From contig CACYWT010000008.1 in NCBI GenBank assembly GCA_902778175.1, forward strand, positions 16,624-80,623: a stretch of DNA of 64,000 nucleotides, in the 5' to 3' direction. Origin of the DNA: an uncultured Ruminococcus sp. GTDB taxonomy: Bacteria; Bacillota; Clostridia; Oscillospirales; Acutalibacteraceae. Shown here piece after piece: positions 8,065 through 17,925 of the stretch (positions are counted from its first letter, which is position 1; each line of letters opens with the position of its first letter). Below the pieces are notes generated by a model. The model saw only the letters and a list, made by a program, of their open reading frames with translations. It was not told the origin of the DNA and did no database searches. A program made the translations under genes and the position numbers.

Positions 8065-10713
8065 TTATTCAAGACCCTCGGGAATATTATCACCGTAATA
8101 ACCAAGCAGGAACATATGCTTGATCTCGCTGAACAGCGGATAACGCGGATTTGCGCCTGTGCACTGATCATCAAATGCATTTTCAACCATTTCATCAAGA
8201 CTTGCAAGGAAGTCCTCTTCCTTTACGCCGTAATCGGCTATGGTCTTTTTGACGCCGCAAGTTTCCTTGAGAGCCTCGATCTTTTCGATAAAGAGTTCAA
8301 GAGTTTCGTTGTCGTCCTTTCCCTGAACGCCGCAGAAACGAGCACATTCGCAGTATCTTTCAAGAGTATGCGGATAAGCATACTGTGAGAAGGTACCCAT
8401 CTTAGGCGGTACAGGAACAGCGTTGAAACGCATTACATGGCAGATGAGCAGCGCATTTGCAATACCGTGAGGAATATGATGATATGCGCCGAGCTTGTGT
8501 GCCATAGAGTGGCAGACGCCAAGGAACGCATTTGCAAATGCCATACCAGCCATTGTGGAAGCGTTTGCCATCTTCTCTCTTGCGATCGGATCGTTTGCTC
8601 CGTTTTCGTATGCAGACGGCAGATATTCAAAAATGATCTTCATTGCCTGAAGTGCAAGACCGTCCGTATAGGGAGTTGCCATGATTGAAGCATAAGCCTC
8701 AAGCGCATGAGTAAGTGCGTCGATACCTGATGCACTTGTAAGTCCCTTAGGCTGATTCATCATATTGTCGGCATCAATGATAGCCATATCCGGGAGAAGC
8801 TCATAATCAGCAAGCGGATATTTGATGTGTGTCTTTTCATCGGTAATAACAGCAAATGGAGTAACCTCGGAGCCTGTACCTGATGACGTCGGGATAGCTA
8901 TGAAATAAGCCTTCTCGCCCATCTTCGGGAATGTGTAAATACGCTTGCGGATATCCATGAAACGCATAGCCATATCCATGAAATCAGCCTCGGGATGCTC
9001 ATAAAGAACCCACATGATCTTGCCTGCATCCATTGCAGAACCGCCGCCGAGCGCAATGATAACATCAGGCTCGAACAGACGCATAGCCTCGGCACCTTCA
9101 AGAGCAGATGCAAGTGTCGGATCAGGCTGAACGTCAAAGAATGCGGTGTGCTGGATTCCAAGCTCATCAAGCTTGTCTTCGATCGGCTTAACGTAGCCGT
9201 TTTTGTAAAGGAAGGAATCTGTTACGATAAATGCCTTCTTTTTACCCATTACAGAACCAAGCTCGTCAAGAGCAACCGGCATACAGCCCTTCTTGAAATA
9301 TACCTTTTCGGGAGCGCGGAACCAGAGCATATTCTCTCTGCGCTCTGCAACTCTCTTGATATTGAGGAGATGCTTTACACCGACGTTTTCTGAAACTGAG
9401 TTTCCGCCCCATGAGCCGCAGCCAAGCGTGAGCGACGGTGTAAGTGCAAAGTTATAAAGATCACCGATACCGCCGTGTGATGACGGAGTGTTGATGAGAA
9501 TACGGCAGGTCTTCATTGCATTATAGTGTTTCTCGATCTTTTCTGCCTGTGCAGGGTGGATATAGAGTGAAGATGTATGACCGTAACCGCCGTCTGCGAC
9601 AAGCTGTGCTGCCTTTGCAAGAGCCTCGTCAAATGTATCCGCCTTATACATTGCAAGAACCGGAGAAAGCTTCTCATGTGCAAACTCTTCGCTTATATCA
9701 ACAGATTCGACCTCACCGATAAGTATCTTTGTTGACTCGGGAACCTCAACACCTGCAAGCGCTGCAATTGTATGAGCCTTCTGACCAACGATCTTTGCAT
9801 TAAGAGAACCGTTTATAATAATTGTCTTTCTTACCTTATCAAGCTCCTCTCCCTTGAGGAAGTAGCAGCCTCTGTATTCAAATTCCTTCTTGACCTCATC
9901 ATAGATGTCGCTGAGTACAGTCACACTCTGTTCGGAAGCACAGATCATACCGTTATCGAAAGTCTTTGAATGGATAATCGAGTTTACAGCAACCTTTATA
10001 TCAGCAGTGCTGTCGATTATAACGGGAGTATTGCCTGCGCCTACGCCGAGCGCCGGCTTTCCCGAAGAATATGCAGCCTTTACCATTCCGGGACCGCCTG
10101 TTGCAAGAATTGTATCGGAATTTCTCATAAGCTCGTTTGTAAGCTCAAGTGAAGGAACATCGATCCAACCGATAATATCTTCGGGCGCACCTGCAGCAAC
10201 TGCAGCGTCAAGTACGATCTTAGCAGCGGCAATTGTTGATTTCTTTGCACGGGGATGAGGGCTGATGATGATACCGTTTCTTGTCTTGAGGCATATGAGA
10301 GCCTTGAATATAGCGGTAGATGTCGGATTTGTTGTAGGAATAACCGCGCCTATAATACCTATAGGCTCAGCGATCTTCTTCAGACCGAACGCGCTGTCGT
10401 ATTCAATAACGCCGCAGGTCTTTGTATCCTTATATTTATTGTAGATATATTCTGAGGCATAATGATTCTTGATAACCTTATCCTCAACAACGCCCATTCC
10501 TGTTTCCTCTACTGCCATTTTCGCAAGCGGAATACGAGCCTTGTTTGCAGCTATGGAAGCTGCCTTAAAGATCTTATCTACCTGCTCCTGTGTAAAAGAG
10601 GCAAACACCTTCTGAGCCTGTCTTACCTGTTCAAGTTTTGCATTAAAGCTGTCAAGATCCTGTACAAGTGTAGTTTCTGCTGCCTTCGCTTCAACTTCAT
10701 TTGTGTTAGCCAT
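8065..10713 (-). CDS. adhE: Bifunctional acetaldehyde-CoA/alcohol dehydrogenase AdhE
   Basis: An 882-residue cytosolic enzyme that converts acetyl-CoA to acetaldehyde and then ethanol, reoxidising two NADH. The N-terminal aldehyde dehydrogenase half (about 1-440) has ATGGPGMVKAAYSSGKPALGVGAGN and the nucleophile cysteine in GMICASEQS near residue 245. The C-terminal iron-ADH half starts near MLWFRAPEKVYFKKG. It keeps GGGSAMD, TSSGTGSEVTPFA and the metal ligands in SGIDALTHALE and CHSMAHKLGAYHHIPHG. The length is normal for AdhE, a family that assembles into spirosome filaments. The ATG at 10713 follows GGAGG with seven bases of spacing; an in-frame TTG at 10728 overlaps that site and is rejected. 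A strong sigma-A promoter lies about 140 bases upstream, leaving a leader of about 125 bases. The next gene is a degenerate copy of its own ADH half. Confidence 0.97.
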   Translation of the reverse strand: MANTNEVEAKAAETTLVQDLDSFNAKLEQVRQAQKVFASFTQEQVDKIFKAASIAANKARIPLAKMAVEETGMGVVEDKVIKNHYASEYIYNKYKDTKTCGVIEYDSAFGLKKIAEPIGIIGAVIPTTNPTSTAIFKALICLKTRNGIIISPHPRAKKSTIAAAKIVLDAAVAAGAPEDIIGWIDVPSLELTNELMRNSDTILATGGPGMVKAAYSSGKPALGVGAGNTPVIIDSTADIKVAVNSIIHSKTFDNGMICASEQSVTVLSDIYDEVKKEFEYRGCYFLKGEELDKVRKTIIINGSLNAKIVGQKAHTIAALAGVEVPESTKILIGEVESVDISEEFAHEKLSPVLAMYKADTFDEALAKAAQLVADGGYGHTSSLYIHPAQAEKIEKHYNAMKTCRILINTPSSHGGIGDLYNFALTPSLTLGCGSWGGNSVSENVGVKHLLNIKRVAERRENMLWFRAPEKVYFKKGCMPVALDELGSVMGKKKAFIVTDSFLYKNGYVKPIEDKLDELGIQHTAFFDVQPDPTLASALEGAEAMRLFEPDVIIALGGGSAMDAGKIMWVLYEHPEADFMDMAMRFMDIRKRIYTFPKMGEKAYFIAIPTSSGTGSEVTPFAVITDEKTHIKYPLADYELLPDMAIIDADNMMNQPKGLTSASGIDALTHALEAYASIMATPYTDGLALQAMKIIFEYLPSAYENGANDPIAREKMANASTMAGMAFANAFLGVCHSMAHKLGAYHHIPHGIANALLICHVMRFNAVPVPPKMGTFSQYAYPHTLERYCECARFCGVQGKDDNETLELFIEKIEALKETCGVKKTIADYGVKEEDFLASLDEMVENAFDDQCTGANPRYPLFSEIKHMFLLGYYGDNIPEGLE

Positions 10714-10838
10714 AGTATTATCCTCCAATTAGTTATTATCAAAGCTGCTCCGGGTTTTCAGAGTGATAATTTTATCCCTGTTCCGTATCCGACGCCATAT
10801 TCATGCATCAGACAGCAAGACGCAGCCTTCTACTTTGC
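10714..10838 (-). other. Long adhE 5' leader
   Basis: About 125 bases separate the predicted transcription start from adhE. The leader contains GCTGC near its start and GCAGC near its end that could pair around an internal structured segment. I recognise no known riboswitch class. The length suggests room for post-transcriptional control of a redox gene. Confidence 0.35.
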
Positions 10839-10846
10839 CATACATT

Positions 10847-10875
10847 ATTATATATAATTGTAAAAAAGTTGTCAA
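10847..10875 (-). promoter_or_regulatory. Sigma-A promoter of adhE
   Basis: On the minus strand TTGACA (10875-10870), 17 bases, then TATAAT (10852-10847). All twelve consensus bases match. Confidence 0.85.
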
Positions 10876-10969
10876 TATCATTTTCCCCTTTTTTACTGCT
10901 TGTTAATCATATTCGGAAAAATAACCTGTTTAATGAATAAATATCATTTTTTCTTGTCATTTTCACAGT

Positions 10970-11887
10970 TCATTCAACATCACTATGATTCTCTATAAGC
11001 CTGCGTATGGTACTGCGCCTGAGCATCCTTCCGCGAAACGAAACATATTCATCATCAGGACCTTTTGTAAGTACTCTCAGCTCTTTGATTTCTGCCGGGG
11101 TTATCTCTGAAAAATTATTGCTTTTCTTTACGGCGGCGTTTTCTGTTTCTTCCTGATACGGAAGTACTATCTGTTTTTCTATCGCCTGATAGGTATTGAA
11201 AACGATAATATATGTACAAAGAACAGGCAGAAGAAACAAGGTCGATATTACGCCGACTATCAGGATAACTATTGCATTTCCGGCTACAACATTCATCGTA
11301 TAAAGTATAATTGCGATAAGCGATATCGAAAGTATTGTCTTGAAATGACCGAATAAACCTGTTACGACCAGAACAACTGAGTTTTTTATTATTTCTGAAA
11401 ATTTCAGCTTTACTGATACAGACATTGTAAGGATATTATTCTGAAAGCAGATAAAAAACAGTAATCCGATAAGGCTCAGGATAAAAGAGATAAACATTGC
11501 AGCTCCTTCAATGCCCGTCCGATAATAAGAAAATGTTATGAACATTCCTATCCCTACAAAGTAAAATATCAGAGAATCAAGGAAAAAATAAAGTGCATTT
11601 TCCTTGATACCCTTGATATAATCCTTGAACAAAGAAAGCTTTTGTCCCCTTACAACTTTAAGGCAGACATAAAACAAGCCTCCGACAAAGGGTGATATAA
11701 GCGGGATAAACAGAAAAAGCGAAAATATATTCAGCAGCCCGAAAAGGCTAAGGATATATATTATTCCCCCGAAAAATGCCATCGGAACACATATCATCAG
11801 ATTAGCAAGGGTGAGCTTGCCGACATTTTCAAAATAGCCGACAAAAAAATCTGTCAGCGAATATTTTTTACCTTTGTTTTTTGTCAT
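10970..11887 (-). CDS. Polytopic membrane protein of unknown function
   Basis: A 305-residue protein with about six hydrophobic segments, preceded by the soluble start MTKNKGKKYSLTDFFVGYFENVGKLTLANL and followed by a soluble tail from about residue 235 rich in E, R and K. The opening resembles the DUF624/YesL-like layout (short cytosolic helix, then NLM-type first membrane segment), but I cannot assign it firmly. The tail contains ITPAEIKELRVL and RGRMLRRSTIRRLIENH, perhaps a cytosolic interaction element. The ATG at 11887 lacks a strong ribosome binding site, with GGAAG about 12 bases upstream. It starts 28 bases after the SpoIIM-like gene ends, so the two are probably co-transcribed. No clear terminator follows it. 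Confidence 0.6.
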   Translation of the reverse strand: MTKNKGKKYSLTDFFVGYFENVGKLTLANLMICVPMAFFGGIIYILSLFGLLNIFSLFLFIPLISPFVGGLFYVCLKVVRGQKLSLFKDYIKGIKENALYFFLDSLIFYFVGIGMFITFSYYRTGIEGAAMFISFILSLIGLLFFICFQNNILTMSVSVKLKFSEIIKNSVVLVVTGLFGHFKTILSISLIAIILYTMNVVAGNAIVILIVGVISTLFLLPVLCTYIIVFNTYQAIEKQIVLPYQEETENAAVKKSNNFSEITPAEIKELRVLTKGPDDEYVSFRGRMLRRSTIRRLIENHSDVE

Positions 11888-11915
11888 TATTATTTTACAC
11901 TTCCCAATTATTCGG

Positions 11916-12563
11916 TTAAAAATCAAAAAGCCGCGAAAAAAGAACCGAAAACAATACATCAGCTGCAGATGATATCAGCGACAGGAACAAAAGCCAGAGC
12001 ATAGCAAGCAAAAAATGCTTTATCCTGATATGAGGATCATCAGATACCGGAGTTCGCCTATATGAAGAAAGCATTCTCATTGAATGATTCAATGATTCGC
12101 AGCAAGCCGCACAGATCACCGCGCAGCAGATAAAAGCACCGGGGAGAATTATAAGCAGATTATAAAGTATTCCCCGGAATGAATATGCACTGTAAAGATA
12201 GCCCACGGAAAGACCATATCCATAACCTTTTATGAACGGGATCATGGCATCTGCAATGAATCCCCACAATGCCAGTCCGCACAGAAAAATTATCAGAAGA
12301 AATATAAAGGAGCAGCCCATTGATGCAATAAAAACGTCAACCGCGCTCTGCTTGCATCTGAAATGAAAGTCTGTCAGAAAAATAACATTCAGTTTTTTCA
12401 TAAGACCTTCATCAGCTGATGCTCCGCATATAGAACCGGTTATTATTCCGCCGAAAAGCGTTATCAGCATAACCAGAAACAATGTACTTTTAAAAGGAGC
12501 ATACAGACGGCTCCGGTTACTTCCCTGTAATCCTGCTGACCATATTATTTTCTTCATAAGCAT
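11916..12563 (-). CDS. SpoIIM-like membrane protein
   Basis: A 215-residue protein with five or six hydrophobic segments. The order is one segment near 28-46, a loop of about 45 residues, then segments near 80-105, 112-130, 140-165 and 190-212. The motif FIKGYGYGLSVGYL, flanked by ILPGAFICCAVICAACCESL, resembles the IKG-GFTVGFL and ACA pattern of stage II sporulation protein M. SpoIIM belongs to the forespore-engulfment complex with SpoIID and SpoIIP in Bacillus; neither partner gene is in this window. GGGAG lies about seven bases before the ATG at 12563. The call rests on topology and a few motifs, so a generic SpoIIM-superfamily membrane protein is the alternative. Confidence 0.6.
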   Translation of the reverse strand: MLMKKIIWSAGLQGSNRSRLYAPFKSTLFLVMLITLFGGIITGSICGASADEGLMKKLNVIFLTDFHFRCKQSAVDVFIASMGCSFIFLLIIFLCGLALWGFIADAMIPFIKGYGYGLSVGYLYSAYSFRGILYNLLIILPGAFICCAVICAACCESLNHSMRMLSSYRRTPVSDDPHIRIKHFLLAMLWLLFLSLISSAADVLFSVLFSRLFDF

Positions 12564-12627
12564 TGACTCTCCCTGACGGTTTTATTTTTGCTGTCTTTTG
12601 TTAATGCTTATGAAAAGGAGAGATTTA

Positions 12628-14991
12628 TTATTCTTTTCCGTAGAATTTTTCGGCGTACCTGACGCTGTCCATTGCGTCAGCACCATAAAAATCAGCACCG
12701 ATCATATCGGCGTATTCCTGATTGAGTACTGCTCCGCCGACCATGATCTTTATATTACTGTCAGTTTTATTCAGAAGCTGAATAGTTTCCGCCATAGAAG
12801 GTACAGTTGTCGTCATCAGCGCGCTCAGCCCGACAAGTCTGCATTTATGTTCTACTGCACAATCCCTTATAGTTTCGGGAGGAACATCTCTTCCGAGATC
12901 ATATACCGTAAAGCCATAGCTTTCAAGAAGAACCTTTACGATATTTTTTCCGATATCATGAATATCTCCCTTTACTGTCGCAAGGACAACAGCCTTGCTG
13001 CTGTCATTCTGCTCCGCAGGGATCCTTTTTTTCACGGATTCAAATGCTGCGGACGCTGCATCAGCGCTCATCAGAAGCTGCGGCAGATATGCTTTTTTCT
13101 GTTCAAAAGCGCTGCCTATCTCATTAAGTGCAGGTATGATATGATCGTTGATTATTTCAAGCGGAGAAATGCTGTCCAGAAGCTTTTCCGTATGGATAAC
13201 AGCATTATCCTTCAACCCTTTTACAATACAGGTATGAAGTGTTTCTTCGGTTTGAGCCGCAGATTTGGTTTCCGCGGCAGGCTCTGCCGACGCATAATTG
13301 ATATAATCCATACAGCCGGTATCATAGCCGTTAAGAGCACGGAATGCATAATAGACATTCATCATTGCTTTTGAAAACGGATTCATTATCGCGCAGTTCA
13401 GACCGCTTAACAAAGCATTTGAATAGAATGTTGATGTAATGATATCACGCTGAGGAAGTCCGAAGGATATATTAGATACACCAAGACTTGTTTTTACTCC
13501 GAGCGCACGGATAAGCTTTATAGCCTCAAGGGTGACGACTGCGCTTTCGGGATTTGATGAGATCGTAAGAGCCAGAGGATCAACGATTATTTCCTTTTTA
13601 TCTATACCGTATTCAGCCGCACGACTGATGATCCTTTCGGCAATTGCCGCTCTTCCCTGAGCAGTTTCAGGTATACCGTCCTCTCCTATGGTCAGCGCGA
13701 TCAGACCGCCTCCGTATTTCTGTACAAGCGGAAGCACATGATCCATGCTTTCCTGAGTGCCGTTTACGGAATTGACAAGCGGCTTGCCGTTATATATGCG
13801 CATTGCATTTTCAAGAGTATCAAAATTCGTTGTATCTATCTGCAAAGGAAGATCGGTTACTGCCTGCAGGGACTTTATGCATTTAAGCATCATTTCTGTT
13901 TCATTGATCTCCGGCAGACCAACATTTACATCAAGTATATGAACACCTGCATCTGACTGACGTATTCCTTCACCGAGTATATAATTCAGGTCACCGCTGC
14001 GCAAAGCTTCCTTAAGCTTTTTCTTACCTGTAGGATTGATACGTTCTCCGATAAGCACCGGATCGTCATCTATGAATACAGCATGGGTATAAGATGATAC
14101 ACAGGTAAAGTTTTTCTTTTCGGGGATGGTATATTCCAGAACAGAAGTTTTTTCCACGGTTTTACGGATAAATTCGGGAGTTGTTCCGCAGCAGCCGCCG
14201 AGTATGGTCGCTCCTCCCTCGGCAAGACTTACCATATAATCGGAAAACTCATCTGCACCAATCGTAAATACCGTTTTACCGTCTACGACCTCCGGCAAGC
14301 CTGCATTGGGATTTACAATAACAGGAACAGATGAATATTTTTTAAATTCTCCGATTATTTTCAGCATCATATCGGGACCGAGCGAGCAGTTCATTCCGAG
14401 AGCATCAACCCTCAGCCCCTCAAGCATTGCGATCATAGCGGCAGGATCAGCCCCTGTCATTAGTTTTCCGCTTCCGTCATATACATTAGTTACAAAAACC
14501 GGAAGGTCGCTGTTTTCCTTAGCCGCAAGCACCGCGGCTTTAGTTTCGTAGCTGTCATTCATGGTTTCTATCAGTATCAGATCAGCACCGCAGCCTGCCG
14601 CCGCCTTTACATTATCAGCATAAAGTGATACTGCGTCCTCGAAGGAAAGCTGTCCGAGAGGCTCAAGAAGCTGACCCGTAGGTCCCATATCAAATGCAAC
14701 ATATGCATCTTCTCTGCCGTCAGCAGCTGTACGGGCGCATTTTATTCCGGCCTGTATAAGCTCCCTATAATTTTCAAATTTTGCCCTGTTGATACCGAAG
14801 GTATTTGTCTTGACTATATTTGCCCCTGCATCAAAATACATTTTGTGGAGCGATATTATTTTTTCGGGATCAGTCAGATTCCACAGCTCCGGAGACTGTC
14901 CTGCCGGAAGTCCCATCGACTGCAGTACCGTTCCTGTGCCTCCGTCAAAGAAAACACGTTTTTCTTTTATAAGTTCAGTTATTTTTTTCAT
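12628..14991 (-). CDS. metH: Cobalamin-dependent methionine synthase, short form
   Basis: A 787-residue cytosolic enzyme that moves a methyl group from methyltetrahydrofolate to homocysteine through cobalamin. The homocysteine-binding barrel (about 1-290) has DGGTGTVLQ, GMNCSLGP and GGCCGTTPEFI, which supply the zinc cysteines. The pterin-binding barrel (about 310-560) has IGERINPTGKKK and DVNVGLPEINE. The helical cap and B12 domain follow to the end, with the cobalt-ligand motif DIHDIG in VKGDIHDIGKNIV. The reactivation domain of E. coli-type MetH is absent and is encoded by the gene just upstream, whose end overlaps this start by 17 bases. Such a split is common in Clostridia. Together with RNase R these genes seem to form one transcript. 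Confidence 0.93.
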   Translation of the reverse strand: MKKITELIKEKRVFFDGGTGTVLQSMGLPAGQSPELWNLTDPEKIISLHKMYFDAGANIVKTNTFGINRAKFENYRELIQAGIKCARTAADGREDAYVAFDMGPTGQLLEPLGQLSFEDAVSLYADNVKAAAGCGADLILIETMNDSYETKAAVLAAKENSDLPVFVTNVYDGSGKLMTGADPAAMIAMLEGLRVDALGMNCSLGPDMMLKIIGEFKKYSSVPVIVNPNAGLPEVVDGKTVFTIGADEFSDYMVSLAEGGATILGGCCGTTPEFIRKTVEKTSVLEYTIPEKKNFTCVSSYTHAVFIDDDPVLIGERINPTGKKKLKEALRSGDLNYILGEGIRQSDAGVHILDVNVGLPEINETEMMLKCIKSLQAVTDLPLQIDTTNFDTLENAMRIYNGKPLVNSVNGTQESMDHVLPLVQKYGGGLIALTIGEDGIPETAQGRAAIAERIISRAAEYGIDKKEIIVDPLALTISSNPESAVVTLEAIKLIRALGVKTSLGVSNISFGLPQRDIITSTFYSNALLSGLNCAIMNPFSKAMMNVYYAFRALNGYDTGCMDYINYASAEPAAETKSAAQTEETLHTCIVKGLKDNAVIHTEKLLDSISPLEIINDHIIPALNEIGSAFEQKKAYLPQLLMSADAASAAFESVKKRIPAEQNDSSKAVVLATVKGDIHDIGKNIVKVLLESYGFTVYDLGRDVPPETIRDCAVEHKCRLVGLSALMTTTVPSMAETIQLLNKTDSNIKIMVGGAVLNQEYADMIGADFYGADAMDSVRYAEKFYGKE

Positions 14992-15580
14992 TTCTTATCC
15001 CCATTATTGCAGTAATTGATTTTACCGGCGTCATCAGATATGCGCTGTCGAGCGTTATTCCGAGAAGTCCCTGAGCATCAAGACGTCTTAGCAGCGGAAC
15101 CTGAAAATGAAGTGAAAAATCCGCATATCCCGGACTGAATCTGGCAGGACATGACAGCCCCTCCTTCATCTTTCCGGCAGCATATCCGCAGAATGAATCC
15201 GCAGCTGCGGAAGCGATCGCATCAGTCACAAAATGTTCTGCCGACGACAAAATACTGAGCTTTGCAAGCAGCCTGTCTACAGCTATTCCTGTCGTTACGG
15301 CAAAAACAAACGCTTCTCTGCATCCGTAAAGGTTTTTATACAGCGCACTGCTGTCAACATTCATGAAACCGAAATCACAGATATTATCTTTTGACAGATC
15401 AATATCCGTGCGGATATATGAGCATTTATAATCTATTACTTCAAGCAGCCGGCTGCGGCATTTTCTGATAAGCTCATCGTCATACTCACGTCCGACACCG
15501 AGTCTCTGCGAAAGCTCTCCGCGGTTTATTTCAACCTCATCTGCTTTTGCACTAATCATAAATATATCGGAGCTTTTCAT
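14975..15580 (-). CDS. Stand-alone methionine synthase activation-domain protein
   Basis: A 201-residue protein resembling the MetH activation domain. RFSPGYADFSLHFQVPLLRRLDA and LMTPVKSITAIMG correspond to the conserved RXXPGY and TP-XS-S blocks that bind S-adenosylmethionine during reductive remethylation of cobalamin. The N-terminal 60 residues (EINRGELSQRLGV onward) are as in other stand-alone versions. It overlaps the start of metH by 17 bases, consistent with translational coupling and a stoichiometric partner. AGGAGG lies nine bases before the ATG at 15580. The electron donor that would complete the reactivation system is not in this window. Confidence 0.85.
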   Translation of the reverse strand: MKSSDIFMISAKADEVEINRGELSQRLGVGREYDDELIRKCRSRLLEVIDYKCSYIRTDIDLSKDNICDFGFMNVDSSALYKNLYGCREAFVFAVTTGIAVDRLLAKLSILSSAEHFVTDAIASAAADSFCGYAAGKMKEGLSCPARFSPGYADFSLHFQVPLLRRLDAQGLLGITLDSAYLMTPVKSITAIMGIRNEKNN

Positions 15581-15604
15581 ATGCTTTATCCTCCTGTGGT
15601 GCGG

Positions 15605-17719
15605 TCATTCCTCTGATGCAAGAATAAAATCTATCTTGCCCAGAGCAACCTCCGCCGAAGACGCTTCCGCATAAACCTCGTCGCCTATCGTAAAACTTTT
15701 TCCGGTAAGTCTGTCGGTTGTAGTAGTCATACCGTCAAATATGAAATCACTCCCGGGAATATTCATAAGATCAATAAAGCCTTCAATACCCTCCGGTATC
15801 ATCACAAAAATGCCTTTATTTGTAACACCTGATACAACAGCATGATAACGCTCTCCAAGATGAGCTCTCATATATTCGGCAGCATAACATTTTTCGGCAT
15901 CACGCTCAGCCTTTACTGCGCGAAGCTCAAACTCCGAAGAAAGCTTTGCTGATTCAACAGCAAAATCACTGTATTTCCTTTTGATAGTATCGAGCGGAAC
16001 ACCTGATACAAGATCAGTCAGAATACGGTGTATCGAAGTATCGGGATATCGTCTTATCGGAGAGGTGAAATGACAATAATCGTCGAGTGAAAGACCGAAA
16101 TGTCCTAATGGTCGGCTGTCATAGCGCGCCTTCGCCATTGAACGAAGGACCTGTGTTGAAATCAGCTTTGAATATCTGGTTTCCTTTGCTTTTTCTATAA
16201 GTGCCGCAAGATCAGTCTGACGGACGCCCTCTTTTATCCTTCTGGTCTGGAATCCGCAGGCAGCAGCAAGCTCGGAAAGCGAGGCAAGCTTTTCTTCATC
16301 TGGAGCTTCATGCACACGGTAAACAAATGGCATTCCGACACTTTTTGCATATAATGCAGCAGCACTGTTTGCTAGTATCATAAACTGCTCGATCAATTCT
16401 TCCGCTTCTCCACGTTCACGCTCTGCAACACCTGTGCAGACACCGTTTTCATCCAGTACAAAACGCAGCTCGGTAGTGTCTATTTCCATTCCGCCGCGTT
16501 TCTTTGCTTTTTCCTTGAGAAGATCCGCGAGTATCCTGCCTTCGCTCAGAGTTTCGGAAACAGGCGCATATTTTTCCTTCAAGGCGTCATCAGCAGTATC
16601 GTCAAACAAGGCGTTCACCTCACTGTATACTCCTCTGACTTTTGATACGATCACACTTTTTTCAAAGCGGTAATCAATAAGATCGGCTTTATCATTCAAT
16701 CTGAGAATTGCTGAAAACGTAAGCTTTTTTGTTCCTGCATTAAGTGAGCAGCAGCCGTTTGATATTTCAACCGGCAGCATCGGGATAACTCTGTCGGCAA
16801 AATATACAGATGTGCCTCGCTGACGTGCTTCTTCGTCAAGACGGCTCCCGCTTGTGACATAATGCGAAACATCTGCGATATGGACGCCAAGCTCCCAGCC
16901 GTTTTCAAGTTTCTTTACACTTATAGCATCATCAAGATCCTTTGCATCAGCGCCGTCTATTGTAAGTATAGGCTCGTCCGTCAGGTCAAGACGGCGCGAA
17001 ACCTCTTCCTCCGTTATCGGCTCGGCAGCCTTCTTTGCAGCCTCATGCTTTACCGGTACGGGGAATTTAACAGGTATACCGTAGCTGTCGATTATGGCAT
17101 CTGCGCATATCTTTGCGGAATTGCCTCTGCCGTATACCTTTATTACCCTTGCATATACCCGTTTTTCTTTCTGATCATAATATATTGTTGCCTTTACTTT
17201 ATCGCCGGCTTTGCTTTTAAGCTCTCCCCCTTGTACGATTCTGAGATGATTGGCAAAAAATGAATCCGGGATAATATAAGAGCGTCCGAATTTGCTTTCC
17301 GGTTTTTCAATTGTTCCGGTTATGATCCTTGTCCCTTTTTCAAGTATCTTATCGACCTGCGCGGACAGACCCTTTTCTCCTGCTTCGATATTTTTGAGCA
17401 TAACAAGATCACCGGGCATAGCTCCCTTTGATGATGCCGCTCTGACAAAAAGATCCTCCGTTGACCCGTCTATAGGTTCCGCAAAGGAATATCCTCTTGC
17501 CTGACGGACGATCCTTGCGGCAAGATAACCCATTGTTGAGGGAAGACCGACCTTCTTGCGGTTAATAATTATTTTTCCCTTTTGTTCAAGATAAGATAAT
17601 GCATTATTGAATTCCTCTGTTTCCGGAGCGCCGCATAGAATATGCAGCTGCCTTCTCTCGACAGGCTCATCAAGACCCGAAAGTACAGACAGTACCGATT
17701 CATTTACTTCCTTGTTCAT
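15605..17719 (-). CDS. rnr: Ribonuclease R
   Basis: A 704-residue 3'-5' exoribonuclease of the RNB family, which degrades structured RNA. There is a winged-helix-like start (about 1-65), cold-shock OB folds (about 70-225), and an RNB catalytic domain. The catalytic aspartates are in DGADAKDLDDAI, and HIADVSHYV and HFTSPIRRYPD also occur. A C-terminal S1 domain from about residue 620 has YHAVVSGVTNKGIFVMIPEGIEGFI. The basic lysine-rich tail seen in many RNase R proteins is missing, as the protein ends at LASEE. AGGAGG precedes the ATG at 17719. It is first in a run with the MetH activation protein and metH, 24 bases apart. SmpB and tmRNA are not nearby. Confidence 0.93.
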   Translation of the reverse strand: MNKEVNESVLSVLSGLDEPVERRQLHILCGAPETEEFNNALSYLEQKGKIIINRKKVGLPSTMGYLAARIVRQARGYSFAEPIDGSTEDLFVRAASSKGAMPGDLVMLKNIEAGEKGLSAQVDKILEKGTRIITGTIEKPESKFGRSYIIPDSFFANHLRIVQGGELKSKAGDKVKATIYYDQKEKRVYARVIKVYGRGNSAKICADAIIDSYGIPVKFPVPVKHEAAKKAAEPITEEEVSRRLDLTDEPILTIDGADAKDLDDAISVKKLENGWELGVHIADVSHYVTSGSRLDEEARQRGTSVYFADRVIPMLPVEISNGCCSLNAGTKKLTFSAILRLNDKADLIDYRFEKSVIVSKVRGVYSEVNALFDDTADDALKEKYAPVSETLSEGRILADLLKEKAKKRGGMEIDTTELRFVLDENGVCTGVAERERGEAEELIEQFMILANSAAALYAKSVGMPFVYRVHEAPDEEKLASLSELAAACGFQTRRIKEGVRQTDLAALIEKAKETRYSKLISTQVLRSMAKARYDSRPLGHFGLSLDDYCHFTSPIRRYPDTSIHRILTDLVSGVPLDTIKRKYSDFAVESAKLSSEFELRAVKAERDAEKCYAAEYMRAHLGERYHAVVSGVTNKGIFVMIPEGIEGFIDLMNIPGSDFIFDGMTTTTDRLTGKSFTIGDEVYAEASSAEVALGKIDFILASEE

Positions 17720-17925
17720 ATTTCCTCCTGTAAATCTTTTACGTCAGTCAATACTGTTTCACAGTATCACTTACTTTTCTGATCACTGCATATTACATCT
17801 GGATTCTTTTTATCACGCAATGACAATATTATCCGATAACAGTATAAACCTGCATCTGCCATTATACTTTTGTTTATTAATACCGTTATTTTAATATTAA
17901 CAGATAGCAGTGCGATATTCAAGCT

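Noticed and set aside
10900..10920. A TTGTTAAT near the adhE promoter as a Rex operator
   Set aside because: Only one half-site fits; the inverted half is absent, and it lies upstream of the -35 box.
12564..12627. A SAM or cobalamin riboswitch for the methionine synthase genes
   Set aside because: Neither this gap nor the 24-base gap before the activation-domain gene has the length or conserved elements for one.
12598..13374. A 258-codon plus-strand frame antisense to metH
   Set aside because: Same reasoning; composition looks like a shadow of the B12-binding region.
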